A stretch of DNA of 64,000 nt from Eledone cirrhosa. Its lineage: Eukaryota > Mollusca > Cephalopoda > Octopoda > Eledonidae. Below are positions 26,227-40,606 of this stretch, piece after piece. Where the stretch lies: assembly GCA_964016885.1 (NCBI GenBank), contig OZ024744.1, forward strand, positions 110,816,536 to 110,880,535, written 5' to 3'. How positions within the stretch are numbered: position 1 is the stretch's first letter; each line of letters begins with the position of its first letter. A program made the translations under genes and the position numbers. The notes under the pieces are model-generated. The model had not been told where the DNA came from. It saw only the letters and a list, made by a program, of their open reading frames with translations, and did no database searches.

Positions 26227-29200
26227 TATACCTTACCTTGCCCTTAACACAGTAAAACTACACAATCAACTATAGCTTACATTGCTCTGAACACAGTAAA
26301 ACTACACTATCCACTATAGCTTAGCTTGCCCTGAAAACAGTAGAACTACACAATCCACTATAAGTTACCTTGCCCTGAACACATTAAAACTACACGATAC
26401 ACTATAACTTACCTTGCACTGAACACAGTAAAACTACACTATCCACTATAAATTACCTTGCTCTGAACACAGTAAAAATACACAATCCACTATAACTTAA
26501 CTGGCCCTGAACACAGTAATCTACAGAATCCACTATAACTTACCTTGCCCAGAACAAAGTAAAACTACGTAATCCACTATACCTTACCTTGCCCTGAAGA
26601 CAGTAAAGCTACACAATCCACTATAACTTGCCTTGCTCTGAACACAGTAAAACTACACAATCCACTATAACTTACGTTGTTCCGAACACAGTAAAACTAC
26701 ACAATCCACTATAGCTTACCTTGCCCTGAACACAGTAAAACTACACAATCCACTATAACTTACCTTGCCCTGAACACAGTAAAACTACACAATCCACTAT
26801 AACTTACTTTGCCCTGAACACAGTAAAACTAAACAATCCACTATAACTTAACTGTCCCTGAAGACAGTAAAACTACACAATCCACTATAACTTACCTTGC
26901 CGTGAACACAGTAAAACTAAACAATCCACTATAACTTACATTGCCCTGAACACAGTAAAACTACACAAACCACTATAAATTACCTTGCCCTGAACACCGT
27001 AAAATTACACAATCCACTATAGTTTACCTTGCCCAGAACACAGTAAAACTACACAATCCACTATAAATTACCTTGCCTTGAACACAGTAAAACTACACAA
27101 TCCACTATAACTGAACTGGCCCTGAACACAGTAAAACTACACAATCCACTATAACTTAACTGTCCCTGAACACTGTAAAACTACACAATCCACTATACCT
27201 TACCTTGCCCTGAACACAGTAAAACTACACAATCCACTATAGCTTACATTGCTCTGAACAGAGTAAAACTACACAATCCACTACAGCTTACCTTGCCCTG
27301 AAGACAGTAAAACTACACAATCCACTACAACTTACCTTGCCCTGAACACAGTAAACTACAGAATCCACTATAACTGAACTGGCCCTGAACACAGTAAAAC
27401 TACACAAACAACTATAAATTACCTTACCCTGAACACAGTAAAACTACACGATCCACTATAACTTACTTTGCCCTGAACACAGTAAAACTACACAAACCAC
27501 TATAACTTACCTTGCCCTGAAAACAGTAAAACTACACAATCCACTATAAATTACCTTGCCCTGAAAACAGTAAAACTACACAATCCACTATAAATTACCT
27601 TGCCCTGAACACAGTAAAACTACACAATCCACTATAACTTACTTTGCCATGAACACAGTAAAACTACACAATCCACTATAACTTACCTTGCCCAGAACAC
27701 AGTAAACCTACACAATCCACTATAACTGAACTGGCCCTGAACACAGTAAAACTACACAATCCACTATAACTTAACCGGCCCTTAACACAGAAAAACCACT
27801 TAATTCACTATAACTTACCTTGCTCTGAACACAGTAAAACTACACAATCCACTATAACTTACCTTGCCCTGAACACAGTAAAACTACACAATCCACTCTA
27901 ACTTACTTTGCCCTGAACACAGTCAAACTACACAAACCACTATAACTTACCTTGCCCTGAAAACAGTAAAACTACACAATCCACTATAAATTACCTTGCC
28001 CTGAAAACAGTAAAACTACACAATCCACTATAAATTACCTTGCCCTGAACACAGTAAAACTACACAATCCACTATAACTTACTTTGCCATGAACACAGTA
28101 AAACTACACAATCCACTATAAGTTACCTTGCTCTGAAAGAATTAAAACTACACAATCCCCTATAACTTACTTTGCCCTGAACACAGCAAAACTACACAAA
28201 CAACTATAAATTACCTTACCCTGAACACAGTAAAACTACACGATCCACTATAACTTACTTTGCCCTGAACACAGTAAAACTACTATAATTCACTATAACT
28301 TACCTTGCTCTGAACACAGTAAAACTACACAATCCACTATACCTAACCTTGCCCTGAACACAGTAAAACTACACAATCCACTATAACTTACCTTGCTCTG
28401 AACAAAGTAAAACTACACAATCCACTATACCTTACCTTGCCCTGAAAACAGTAAAACTACACAATCCACTATAACTTAACTGGCCCTGAACACAGTATAC
28501 TCCAGAATCCACTATAACTTACCTTGCCCAGAACAAATTAAAACTACGTAATTCACTATACCTTACCTTGCCCTGAACACAGTAAAACTACACAATCCAC
28601 TATAACTTACTTTGCCCTGAACACAGTAAAACTATACAAACAACTATAAATTACCTTGCTCTAAACACAGTAAAACTACACAATCCACTATAACTTACCT
28701 TGCCCTGAACAATTTAAAACTACACAATCCACTATAACTTACCTTGCCTTGAACACAGTAAAACTACACAATACACTATAAATTACCTTACCCTGAACGC
28801 AGTAAAACTACACAATCCACTATAACTTACTTTGTCCTGAATACAGTCAAACTACATAAACCACTATAACTTACCTTGCTCTGAAAACAGTAAAACTACA
28901 CAATCCACTATAAATTACCTTGCCCTGAAAACAGTAAAACTACACAATCCACTATAAATTACCTTGCCCCGAACACAGTAAAACTACACAATCCACTATA
29001 ACTTACTTTGCCATGAACACAGTAAAACTACACAATCCACTATAACTTACCTTGCCCTGAAAACAGTAAAACTACACAATCCACTATAAATGAACTGGCC
29101 CTGAAAACAATAAAACTACACAAACAACTATAAATTAGCTTACCCTGAACACAGTAAAACTACACAATCCACTATAACTTACTTTGCCCTGAACACAGTA

Positions 29201-32200
29201 AAACTACACAAACCACTATAACTTACCTTGCCCTGAAAACAGTAAAGCTACACAATCCACTATAAATTACCTTGCCCTTAAAACAGTAAAACTACACAAT
29301 CCACTATAAATTACCTTGCCCTGAACACAGTAAAACTACACAATCCACTATACCTTACCTTGCCCTGAACACAGTAAAACTACACAATCCACTATAACTG
29401 AACTGGCCCTGAACACAGTAAAACTACACAATCCACTATAACTTACCTTGCCCTGAACACACTAAAACTACACAATCCACTATAACTGAACTGGCCCTGA
29501 ACACAGTAACACTACACAATCCACTATAACTGAACTGGCCCTGAACACAGTAAACTACAGAATCCACTATAACTTACCTTGCCCTGAACACACTAAAACT
29601 ACACAATCCTCTATAACTGAACTGGCCCTGAACACAGTAACACTACATAATCCACAATAACGGAACTGGCCCTGAACACAGTAAACTACACAATCCACTA
29701 TAACTTACCTTGCCTCGAACACACTATAACTACACAATCCACTATAACTGAACTGGCCCTGAACACAGTAACACTACACAATCCACTATAACTGAACTGG
29801 CCCTGAACACAGTAAACTACAGAATCCACTATAACTTACCTTGCCCAAAACAAAGTAAAACTACGTAATCCACTATAACTTACCTTGCCCTGAACACAGT
29901 AAAACTACACAATCCACTATAGCTTACTTTGCCCTGAAAACAGTAAAACTACACAATCCACTATAACTTACCTTGCCCTGATCACAGTAAAACTACACAA
30001 TCACTATAACTTTTTTGCCCTGAACACAGTAAAACTACACAAACCACTATAAATTACCTTGCTCTAAACACAATAAAGCTAGACAATCCACTATAACTTA
30101 CCTTACCCTGAACACAGGAAAACTACACAATCCACTATAACTTAACAGGCCCTGAACACAGTAAACTACACAATCGACTATAACTTACCTTGCCCAGAAC
30201 AAATTAAAACAACGTAATCCACAATACCTTACCTTGCCCTGAACACAGTAAAACTACACGATCCACTATAACTTACTTTGCCCTGAACACAGTAAAACTA
30301 CAATAACAACTATAAATTACCTTGCTCTAAACACTGTAAAACTACACAAGCGACTATAACTTACCTTGCCCTGAACACATTAAAACTACACAATCCACTA
30401 TAACTTACCTTGCCCTGAACACATTAAAACTACACAATCCACTATAACTTACTTTGCCATGAACACAGTAAAACAACACAATCCACTATAACTTACCTTG
30501 CCCTGAACACAGTAAAACTACACAATCCACTATAACTGAACTGGCCCTGAACACAGTAAAACTACACAAACAACTATAAATTACCTTACCCTGAACACAG
30601 TAAAACTACACAATCCACTATAACTTACTTTGCCCTGAACACAGTAAAACTACACAAACCACTATAACTTACCTTGCCCTGAAAACAGTAAAACTACACA
30701 ATCCACTATAAATTACCTTGCCCTGAAAACAGTAAAACTACACAATCCACTATAAATTACCTTGCCCTGAACACAGTAAAACTACACAATCCACTATAAC
30801 TTACTTTGCCATGAACACAGTAAAACTACACAATCCACTATAACTTACCTTGCCCAGAACACAGTAAAACTACACAATCCACTATAACTGAACTGGCCCT
30901 GAACACAGTAAAACTACACAATCCACTATAACTTAACTGGCCCTGAACACAGTAAAAATACACAATCCACTATAACTTAACTGGCCCTGAACACAGAAAA
31001 ACTACTTAATTCACTATAACTTACCTTGCTCTGAACACAGTAAAATTACACAATTCACTATAATTTACCTTCTTCTGAACACAGTAAAACTACACAATCC
31101 ACCATACCTAACCTTGCCCTGAACACAGTAAAACTACACAATCCACTATAACTTACCTTGCTCTGAACACAGTAAAACTACACAATCCACTATAACTTAA
31201 TTGGCCCTGAACACAGTATACTACAGAATCCACTATAACTTACCTTGCCCAGAACAAATTAATACTACGTAATCCACTATACCTTACCTTGCCCTGAACA
31301 CAGTAAAACTACACAATCCACTATAACTTACTTTGCCCTGAACACAGTAAAACTACACAAACAACTATATATTACCTTGCTCTAAACACAGTAAAACTAC
31401 ACAATCCACTATACCTTACCTTGCCCTGAACAATTTAAAACTACACAATCCACTATAACTTACCTTGCCTTGAACACAGTAAAACTACACAATCCACTAT
31501 AAATTACCTTACCCTGAACGCAGTAAAACTACACAATCCACTATAACTTACTTTGTCCTGAATACAGTCAAACTACACAAACCACTATAACTTACCTTGC
31601 TCTGAAAACAGTAAAACTACACAATCCACTATAAATTACCTTGCCCTGAAAACAGTAAAACTACACAATCCACTATAAATTACCTTGCCCCGAACACAGT
31701 AAAACTACACAATCCACTATAACTTACTTTGCCATGAACACAGTAAAACCACACAATCCACTATAACTTACCTTGCCCTGAAAACAGTAAAACTACACAA
31801 TCCACTATAACTGAACTGGCCCTGAACACAGTAAAACTACACAAACAACTATAAATTAGCTTACCCTGAACACAGTAAAACTACACAATCCACTATAACT
31901 TACTTTGCCCTGAACACAGTAAAACTACACAAACCACTATAACTTACCTTGCCCTGAAAACAGTAAAACTACACAATCCACTATAAATTACCTTGCCGTT
32001 AAAACAGTAAAACTACACAATCCACTATAAATTACCTTGCCCTGAACACAGTAAAACTACACAATCCACTATACCTTACCTTGCCCTGAACACAGTAAAA
32101 CTACAATAACAACTATAAATTACCTTGCTCTAAACACTGTAAAACTACAGAATCTACTATAACTTACCTTGCCCTGAACACATTAAAACTACACAATCCA

Positions 32201-34525
32201 CTATAACTTACCTTACCCTGAACACATTAAAACTACACAATCCACTATAACTTACCTTGCTCTGAACACAGTAAAACTACACAATCCACTATAGCTTACG
32301 TTGTTCTGAACACAGTAAAACTACACAATCCATTCTAGCTTACTTTGCACTGAACACAGTAAAACTACACAATCCACTATAACTTACATTGCCCTGAACA
32401 CAGTAAAACTACACAATCCACTATAACTTACCTTGCACTGAACACAGTAAAACTACACTATCCACTATAAATTACCTTGCTCTGAACACAGTAAAAATAC
32501 ACATCCACTATAACTTAATTGGCCCTGAACACAGTAAACTACAGAATCCACTATAACTTACCTTGCCCAGAACAAAGTAAAGCTACGTAAACAACTATAC
32601 CTTACCTTGCCCTGAAGACAGTAAAGCTACACAATCCATTATAACTTACCTTGCTCTGAACACAGTAAAACTACACAATCCACTATACCTTACCTTGCCC
32701 TTAACACAGTAAAGCTACACAATCCACTATAACTTACCTTTCCCTGAACACAGTAAAACTACACAATCCACTATAACTTACCTTGCCCTGAACACAGTAA
32801 AACTACACAATCCACTATAACTTAAATGGGCCTGAACACAGTAAAACTCCACAATCCACTATAACTTAACTGGCCCTGAACACAGTAAATTACAGAATCC
32901 ACTATAACTTATCTTGCACTGAACACAGGAAAACTACACAATTCACTATAACTTAACTGGCCCTGAACACAGTAAAACTACACAATCCTCTATAACTTAC
33001 CTTGCCCTGAAAACAGTAAAACTACACAATCCACTATAAATTACCTTGCCCTGAACACAGTAAAACTACACAATCCACTATAACTTACTTTGCCATCAAC
33101 ACAGTAAAACTACACAATCCACTATAACTTACCTTGCCCTGAACACATTAAAACTACACAATCCACTATAACTTACCTTGCCCTGAACACAGTAAAACTA
33201 CACAATCCACTATAAATTACCTTGCCCTGAACACAGTAAAACTACACAATCCACTATAACTTACCTTGCCCTGAACACAGTAAAACTACACAATCCACTA
33301 TACCTTACCTTGCCCTGAACACAGTAAAACTACACAATCCACTATAACTTACCTTGCTCTGAACTCAGTAAAACTACACAATCCACTATACCTTACCTTG
33401 CCCTTAACACAGTAAAACTACACAATCAACTATAGCTTACATTGCTCTGAACACAGTAAAACTACACTATCCACTATAGCTTAGCTTGCCCTGAAAACAG
33501 TAGAACTACACAATCCACTATAAGTTACCTTGCCCTGAACACATTAAAACTACACGATACACTATAACTTACCTTGCACTGAACACAGTAAAACTACACT
33601 ATCCACTATAAATTACCTTGCTCTGAACACAGTAAAAATACACAATCCACTATAACTTAACTGGCCCTGAACACAGTAATCTACAGAATCCACTATAACT
33701 TACCTTGCCCAGAACAAAGTAAAACTACGTAATCCACTATACCTTACCTTGCCCTGAAGACAGTAAAGCTACACAATCCACTATAACTTGCCTTGCTCTG
33801 AACACAGTAAAACTACACAATCCACTATAACTTACGTTGTTCCGAACACAGTAAAACTACACTATCCACTATAGCTTACCTTGCCCTGAACACAGTAAAA
33901 CTACACAATCCACTATAACTTACCTTGCCCTGAACACAGTAAAACTACACAATCCACTATAACTTACTTTGCCCTGAACACAGTAAAACTAAACAATCCA
34001 CTATAACTTAACTGTCCCTGAAGACAGTAAAACTACACAATCCACTATAACTTACCTTGCCGTGAACACAGTAAAACTAAACAATCCACTATAACTTACA
34101 TTGCCCTGAACACAGTAAAACTACACAAACCACTATAAATTACCTTGCCCTGAACACCGTAAAATTACACAATCCACTATAGTTTACCTTGCCCAGAACA
34201 CAGTAAAACTACACAATCCACTATAAATTACCTTGCCTTGAACACAGTAAAACTACACAATCCACTATAACTGAACTGGCCCTGAACACAGTAAAACTAC
34301 ACAATCCACTATAACTTAACTGTCCCTGAACACTGTAAAACTACACAATCCACTATACCTTACCTTGCCCTGAACACAGTAAAACTACACAATCCACTAT
34401 AGCTTACATTGCTCTGAACAGAGTAAAACTACACAATCCACTACAGCTTACCTTGCCCTGAAGACAGTAAAACTACACAATCCACTACAACTTACCTTGC
34501 CCTGAACACAGTAAACTACAGAATA
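26227..34525 (+). repeat. HOR-B copy 2, incomplete (about 8.3 kb)
   Basis: This copy follows copy 1 at lags of 10,279 bp (module M), 10,718 bp (17,059 to 27,777 and 17,778 to 28,496), 10,806 bp (ATAACGGAAC, 18,851 to 29,657), 10,238 bp (CACATCCAC unit, 22,263 to 32,501, and ATTCTAGC, 22,095 to 32,333) and 10,282 bp (23,558 to 33,840). The drift is in near-multiples of 44, so whole monomers were gained and lost while order was kept. An extra AAGCTACAC monomer near 32,700 accounts for the last 44-bp step. The match to copy 1 stops near 34,525, where GAATACACTATAAC leads into a CTGATCACACTACATC unit in place of CTGAACTGG. Confidence 0.85.
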
Positions 34526-37500
34526 CACTATAACTTACCTTGCCCTGATCACACTACATCTACACAATGACTATAACTTTTTTTTCCCTGAACATAGTAA
34601 AACTACACAAACCACTATAAATTACCTTGCTCTAAACACAGTAAAGCTAGACAATCCACTATAACTTACCTTGCCCTGAACACAGTAAAACTACACAATC
34701 CACTATAACTTAACTGGCCCTGAACAAAGTAAAAATACACAATCCACTATAACTTAACTGGCCCTGAACACAGTAAAACTACACAATCCATTATAACTTA
34801 CCTTGCCCTGAACACACTAAACTACAGAATCCACTATAACTTACCTTGCTCTGAACACAGGAAAACTACACAATCAACTATAACTTAACTGGGCCTGAAC
34901 ACAGTAAAACAACACAATCCACTATAAGTTACCTTGCTCTGAACACAGTAAAACTACACAATCCACTATTACTTAACTGGCCCTGAACACAGTAAAACTA
35001 CACAATCCACTATAACTTACCTTGCCGTGAACACAGTAAAACTACACAATCCACTATAACTTACATTGCCCTGAACACAGTAAAACTACACAAACCACTA
35101 TAAATTACCTTGCCCTGAACACAGTAAAACTACACAATCCACTATAGTTTACCTTGCCCTGAACACACTCAAACTACACAATCCTCTATAACTTATCTTG
35201 CCCTGAACACAGTAAAACTACTTAATTCACTATAACTTACATTGCGCTGAACACAGTAAAACTACACAATCCACTATACCTTACCTTGCCCTGAACACAG
35301 TAAAACTACACAATCCACTATAACTTACCTTGCTCTGAACACATTAAAACTACACAATCCACTATACCTTACCTTACCCTTAACACAGTAAAACTACACA
35401 ACCAACTATAGCTTACATTGCTCTGAACACAGTAAAACTACACAATCCACTATAGCTTAGCTTGCCCTGAAAACAGTAGAACTACACAATCCACTATAAG
35501 TTACCTTGCCCTGAACACATTAAAACTACACAATCCACTATAACTTACCTTGCACTGAACACAGTAAAACTACACTATCCACTATAAATTACCTTGCTCT
35601 GAACACAGTAAAAATACACAATCCACTATAACTTAACTGGCCCTGAACACAGTAAACTACAGAATCTACTATAACTTACCTTGCCGAGAACAAAGTAAAA
35701 CTACGTAATCCACTATAACTTACCTTGCCCTGAACACAGTAAAACTACAAAATCCACTATAGCTTACGTTGTTCTGAACACAGTAAAACTACACAATCCA
35801 TTCTAGCTTACTTTGCACTGAACACAGAAAAACTACACAATCCACTATAACTTACATTGCCCTGAACACAGTAAAAATACACAATCCACTATAACTTAAC
35901 TGGCCCTGAACACAGTAAACTACACAATCCACTATAACTTACCTTGCCCAGAACAAAGTAAAACTACACAAACCACTATAAATTACCTTGCTCTAAACAC
36001 AGTAAAACTACACAATCCACTATAACTTACCTTGCCCTGAACACAGTAAAACTACACAATCCACTATAACTTAACTGGGCCTGAACACAGTAAAACTACG
36101 TAATCCACTATACCTTACCTTGCCCTGAACACAGTAAAACTACACAATCCACTATAGCTTACGTTGTTCTGAACACAGTAAAACTACACAATCCATTCTA
36201 GCTTACCTTGACCTGAACACAGTAAAACTACACAATCCACTATAACTTAACTGGGCCTGAACACAGTAAAACTACACAATCCACTATAAATTACCTTGCC
36301 CTGAACACAGTAAAACTACACAATCCACTATAACTTACTTTGCCATCAACACAGTAAAACTACACAATCCACTATAACTTACCTTGCCCTGAACACATTA
36401 AAACTACACAATCCACTATAACTTACCTTGCCCTGAACACAGTAAAACTACACAATCCACTATAAATTACCTTGCCCTGAACACAGTAAAACTACACAAT
36501 CCACTATAACTTAACTGGGCCTGAACACAGTAAAACTACACAATCCACTGTAACTTACCTTGCTCTGAACACAGTAAAACTACACAATCAACTATAACTT
36601 ACCTTGCCCTGAATACAGTAAAACTAAACAATCCACTATAACTTACCTTGCCCTGAATACAGTAAAACTACACAATCCACTATAACTTACCTTGCCCTGA
36701 ACAGAGTAAAACTAAACAAACCACTATAACTTACCTTGCTCTGAAGACAGTAAAACTACACAATCAACTATAGCTTACATTGCTCTGAAGACAGTAAAAC
36801 TACACTATCCACTATAGCTTAGCTTGCCCTGAAAACAGTAGAACTACACAATCCACTATAAGTTACCTTGCCCTGAACACATTAAAACTACACGATCCAC
36901 TATAACTTTCCTTGCACTGAACACAGTAAAACTACACAATCCACTATAACTTACCTTGCCCTGAACACAGTAAAACTACACAATCCACTATAAATTACCT
37001 TGCCCTGAACACAGTAAATCTACACAATCCACTATAACTTAACTGGGCCTGAACACAGTAAAACTACACAATCCACTATAACTTACCTTGCTCTGAACAC
37101 AGTAAAACTACACAATCCACTATAACTTACCTTGCCCTGAATACAGTAAAACTAAACAATCCACTATAACTTACCTTGCCCTGAATACAGTAAAACTACA
37201 CAATCCACTATAACTTACCTTGCCCTGAACAGAGTAAAACTAAACAAACCACTATAACCTACCTTGCTCTGAAGACAGTAAAACTACATATCAACTATAG
37301 CTTACATTGCTCTGAAGACAGTAAAACTACACTATCCACTATAGCTTAGCTTGCCCTGAAAACAGTAGAACTACACAATCCACTATAAGTTACCTTGCTC
37401 TGAACACAGTAAAACTACACAATCCACTATACCTTACCTTGCCCTTAAAACAGTAAAACTACACAATCAACTATAGCTTACATTGCTCTCAACACAGTAA

Positions 37501-40480
37501 AACTACACAATCCACTATACCTTACATTGCACTTAAAACAGTAAAACTACACAATCCACTATAGCTTAGCTTGCCCTGAAAACAGTAAAACTACACAATC
37601 CACTATAAATTACCTTGCCCTGAACACAGTAATACTACACAATCCACTATAACTTACTTTGCCATCAACACAGTAAAACTACACAATCCACTATAACTTA
37701 CCTTGCCCTGAACACATTAAAACTACACAATCCACTATAACTTACCTTGCCCTTAACACAGTAAAACTACACAATCAACTATAGCTTACATTGCTCTGAA
37801 CACAGTAAAACTACACAATCCACTATAAGTTACCTTGCCCTGAACACATTAAAACTACACGATACACTATAACTTACCTTGCACTGAACACAGTAAAACT
37901 ACACTATCCACTATAAATTACCTTGCTCTGAACACAGCAAAACTACACAATCCACTATAACTTAACTGGCCCTGAACACAGTAAACTACAGAATCCACTA
38001 TAACTTACCTTGCCCAGAACAAAGTAAAACTACGTAATCCACTATACCTTACCTTGCCCTGAAGACAGTAAAGCTACACAATCCACTATAACTTACCTTT
38101 CCCTGAACACAGTAAAACTACACAATCCACTATAACTTGCCTTGCTCTGAACACAGTAAAACTACACAATCCACTATAACTTACGTTGTTCCGAACACAG
38201 TAAAACTACACAATCCACTATAGCTTACCTTGCCCTGAACACAGTAAAACTACACAATCCACTATAACTTACCTTGCCCTGAACACAGTAAAACTACACA
38301 ATCCAATATAACTTAACTGTCCCTGAAGACAGTAAAACTACACAATCCACTATAACTTACCTTGCCGTGAACACAGTAAAACTAAACAATCCACTATAAC
38401 TTACATTGCCCTGAACACAGTAAAACTACACAAACCACTATAAATTACCTTGCCCTGAACACCGTAAAATTACACAATCCACTATAGTTTACCTTGCCCA
38501 GAACACAGTAAAACTACACAATCCACTATAAATTACCTTGCCCTGAACACAGCAAAAATACACAATCCACTATAACTTGCCTTGCCCTGAACACAGTAAA
38601 ACTACACAATCCACTATAACTTAACTGTCCCTGAACACTGTAAAACTACACAATCCACTATAGCTTATATTGCTCTGAACACAGTAAAACTACACAATCC
38701 ACTACAACTTACCTTGCCCTGAACACAGTAAACTACAGAATCCACTATAACTTACCTTGCCCTGATCACACTACATCTACACAATGACTATAACTTTTTT
38801 TTCCCTGAACATAGTAAAACTACACAAACCACTATAAATTACCTTGCTCTAAACACAGTAAAGCTAGACAATCCACTATAACTTACCTTGCCCTGAACAC
38901 AGTAAAACTACACAATCCACTATAACTTAACTTGCCCTGAACAAAGTAAAAATACACAATCCACTATAACTTAACTGGCCCTGAACACACTAAACTACAG
39001 AATCCACTATAACTTACCTTGCTCTGAACACAGGAAAACTACACAATCAACTATAACTTAACTGGGCCTGAACACAGTAAAACAACACAATCCACTATAA
39101 GTTACCTTGCCGTGAACACAGTAAAACTACACAATCCACTATAACTTACATTGCCCTGAACACAGTAAAACTACACAAACCACTATAAATTACCTTGCCC
39201 TGAACACATTAAAACTACACAATCCACTATAGTTTACCTTGCCCTGAACACAGTAAAACTACACAATCCTCTATAACTTATCTTGCCCTGAACACAGTAA
39301 AACTACACAATCCACTATACCTTACCTTGCCCTGAACACATTAAAACTACACAATCAACTATAGCTTACCTTACCCTTAACACAGTAAAACTACACAATC
39401 AACTATAGCTTACATTGCTCTGAACACAGTAAAACTACACAATCCACTATAGCTTAGCTTGCCCTGAAAACAGTAGAACTACACAATCCACTATAAGTTA
39501 CCTTGCCCTGAACACATTAAAACTACACGATCCACTATAACTTACCTTGCACTGAACACAGTAAAACTACACTATCCACTATAAATTACCTTGCTCTGAA
39601 CACAGAAAAAATACACAATCCACTATAACTTAACTGGCCCTGAACACAGTAAACTACAGAATCTACTATAACTTACCTTGCCAAGAACAAAGTAAAACTA
39701 CGTAATCCACTATACCTTACCTTGCCCTGAACACAGTAAAACTACACAATCCACTATAGCTTACGTTGTTCTGAACACAGTAAAACTACACAATCCATTC
39801 TAGCTGACTTTGCACTGAACACAGAAAAACTACACAATCCACTATAACTTACATTGCCATGAACACAGTAAAAATACACAATCCACTATAACTTAACTGG
39901 CCCTGAACACAGTAAACTACAGAATCTACTATAACTTACCTTGCCCAGAACAAAGTAAAACTACACAAACCACTATAAATTACCTTGCTCTAAACACAGT
40001 AAAACTACACAATCCACTATAACTTACCTTGCCCTGAACACAGTAAAACTACACAATCCACTATAACTTAACTGGGCCTGAACACAGTAAAACTACACAA
40101 TCCACTATAAATTACCTTGCCCTGAACACAGTAAAACTACACAATCCACTATAACTTACTTTGCCATCAACACAGTAAAACTACACAATCCACTATAACT
40201 TACCTTGCCCTGAACACATTAAAACTACACAATCCACTATAACTTACCTTGCCCTGAACACAGTAAAACTACACAATCCACTATAAATTACCTTGCCCTG
40301 AACACAGTAAAACTACACAATCCACTATAACTTAACTGGCCAGGAACACAGTAAAACTACACAATCCACTATAACTTACCTTGCTCTGAACACAGTAAAA
40401 CTACACAATCCACTATAACTTACCTTGCCCTGAATACAGTAAAACTAAACAATCCACTATAACTTACATTGCCCTGAACA
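34526..40480 (+). repeat. Domain III: mixed transition zone
   Basis: No single HOR covers this stretch. It holds two related segments: the poly-T unit with a lost G (AATGACTATAAC then T8, with CACTACATC before it) occurs at about 34,551 and 38,768, a lag of 4,217 bp. The ATTCTAGC unit at 35,811 and 39,798 gives 3,987 bp, and a further one is at 36,196. The module-M signature TAGCTTAGCTTGCCCTGAAAACAGTAG recurs near 35,450, 36,815, 37,345 and 39,455. GCCATCAACACAG units (36,350, 37,665 and 40,165) replace the GCCATGAAC type of domains I and II. It reads as shuffled pieces of HOR-B with local expansions. Confidence 0.7.
36701..37228 (+). repeat. 528-bp (12-monomer) local tandem duplication
   Basis: The rare unit ACAGAGTAAAACTAAAC occurs at 36,701 and at 37,229, exactly 12 x 44 bp apart. 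It is flanked in both places by two GAATACAG units on the left and CTCTGAAGACAG with TAGCTTACATTGCTCTGAAG on the right. The right copy differs by small changes, for instance ACATATCAACTATAG where the left has ACACAATCAACTATAG, and ATAACCTACC for ATAACTTACC. This is a small, recent-looking tandem duplication inside domain III. Confidence 0.75.
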
Positions 40481-40606
40481 CAGTAAATCTAATTAATTCA
40501 CTACAAACTTACCTTGCCCTGAACACAGTAAAACTACACAATACACTATACCTAAAATCTAATTAATGCACTACAAACTTACCTTGCCCTGAACACAGTA
40601 AAACTA
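40481..40606 (+). repeat. Two aberrant monomers at the domain III/IV boundary
   Basis: At about 40,481 a unit reads AGTAAATCTAATTAATTCAC followed by TACAAACTTACC, and at about 40,553 a second reads AAAATCTAATTAATGCAC followed by TACAAACTTACC. The block ACTACACAATCC is changed in both and the usual CTATAACTT has become CTACAAACTT with one extra base. The second is joined directly to CACTATACCTA, so roughly 19 bp of the following monomer head (around CCTTGCCCTGAACACAGT) is missing. I found no other copy of these forms in the window. They derive most simply from the TACTTAATTCAC monomer type and mark a breakpoint between HOR families. Confidence 0.8.

Noticed and set aside
40481..40606. Transposon insertion scar
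   Set aside because: The odd units are still alignable to the monomer over most of their length; no terminal inverted repeats, poly-A tail or target-site duplication are visible.
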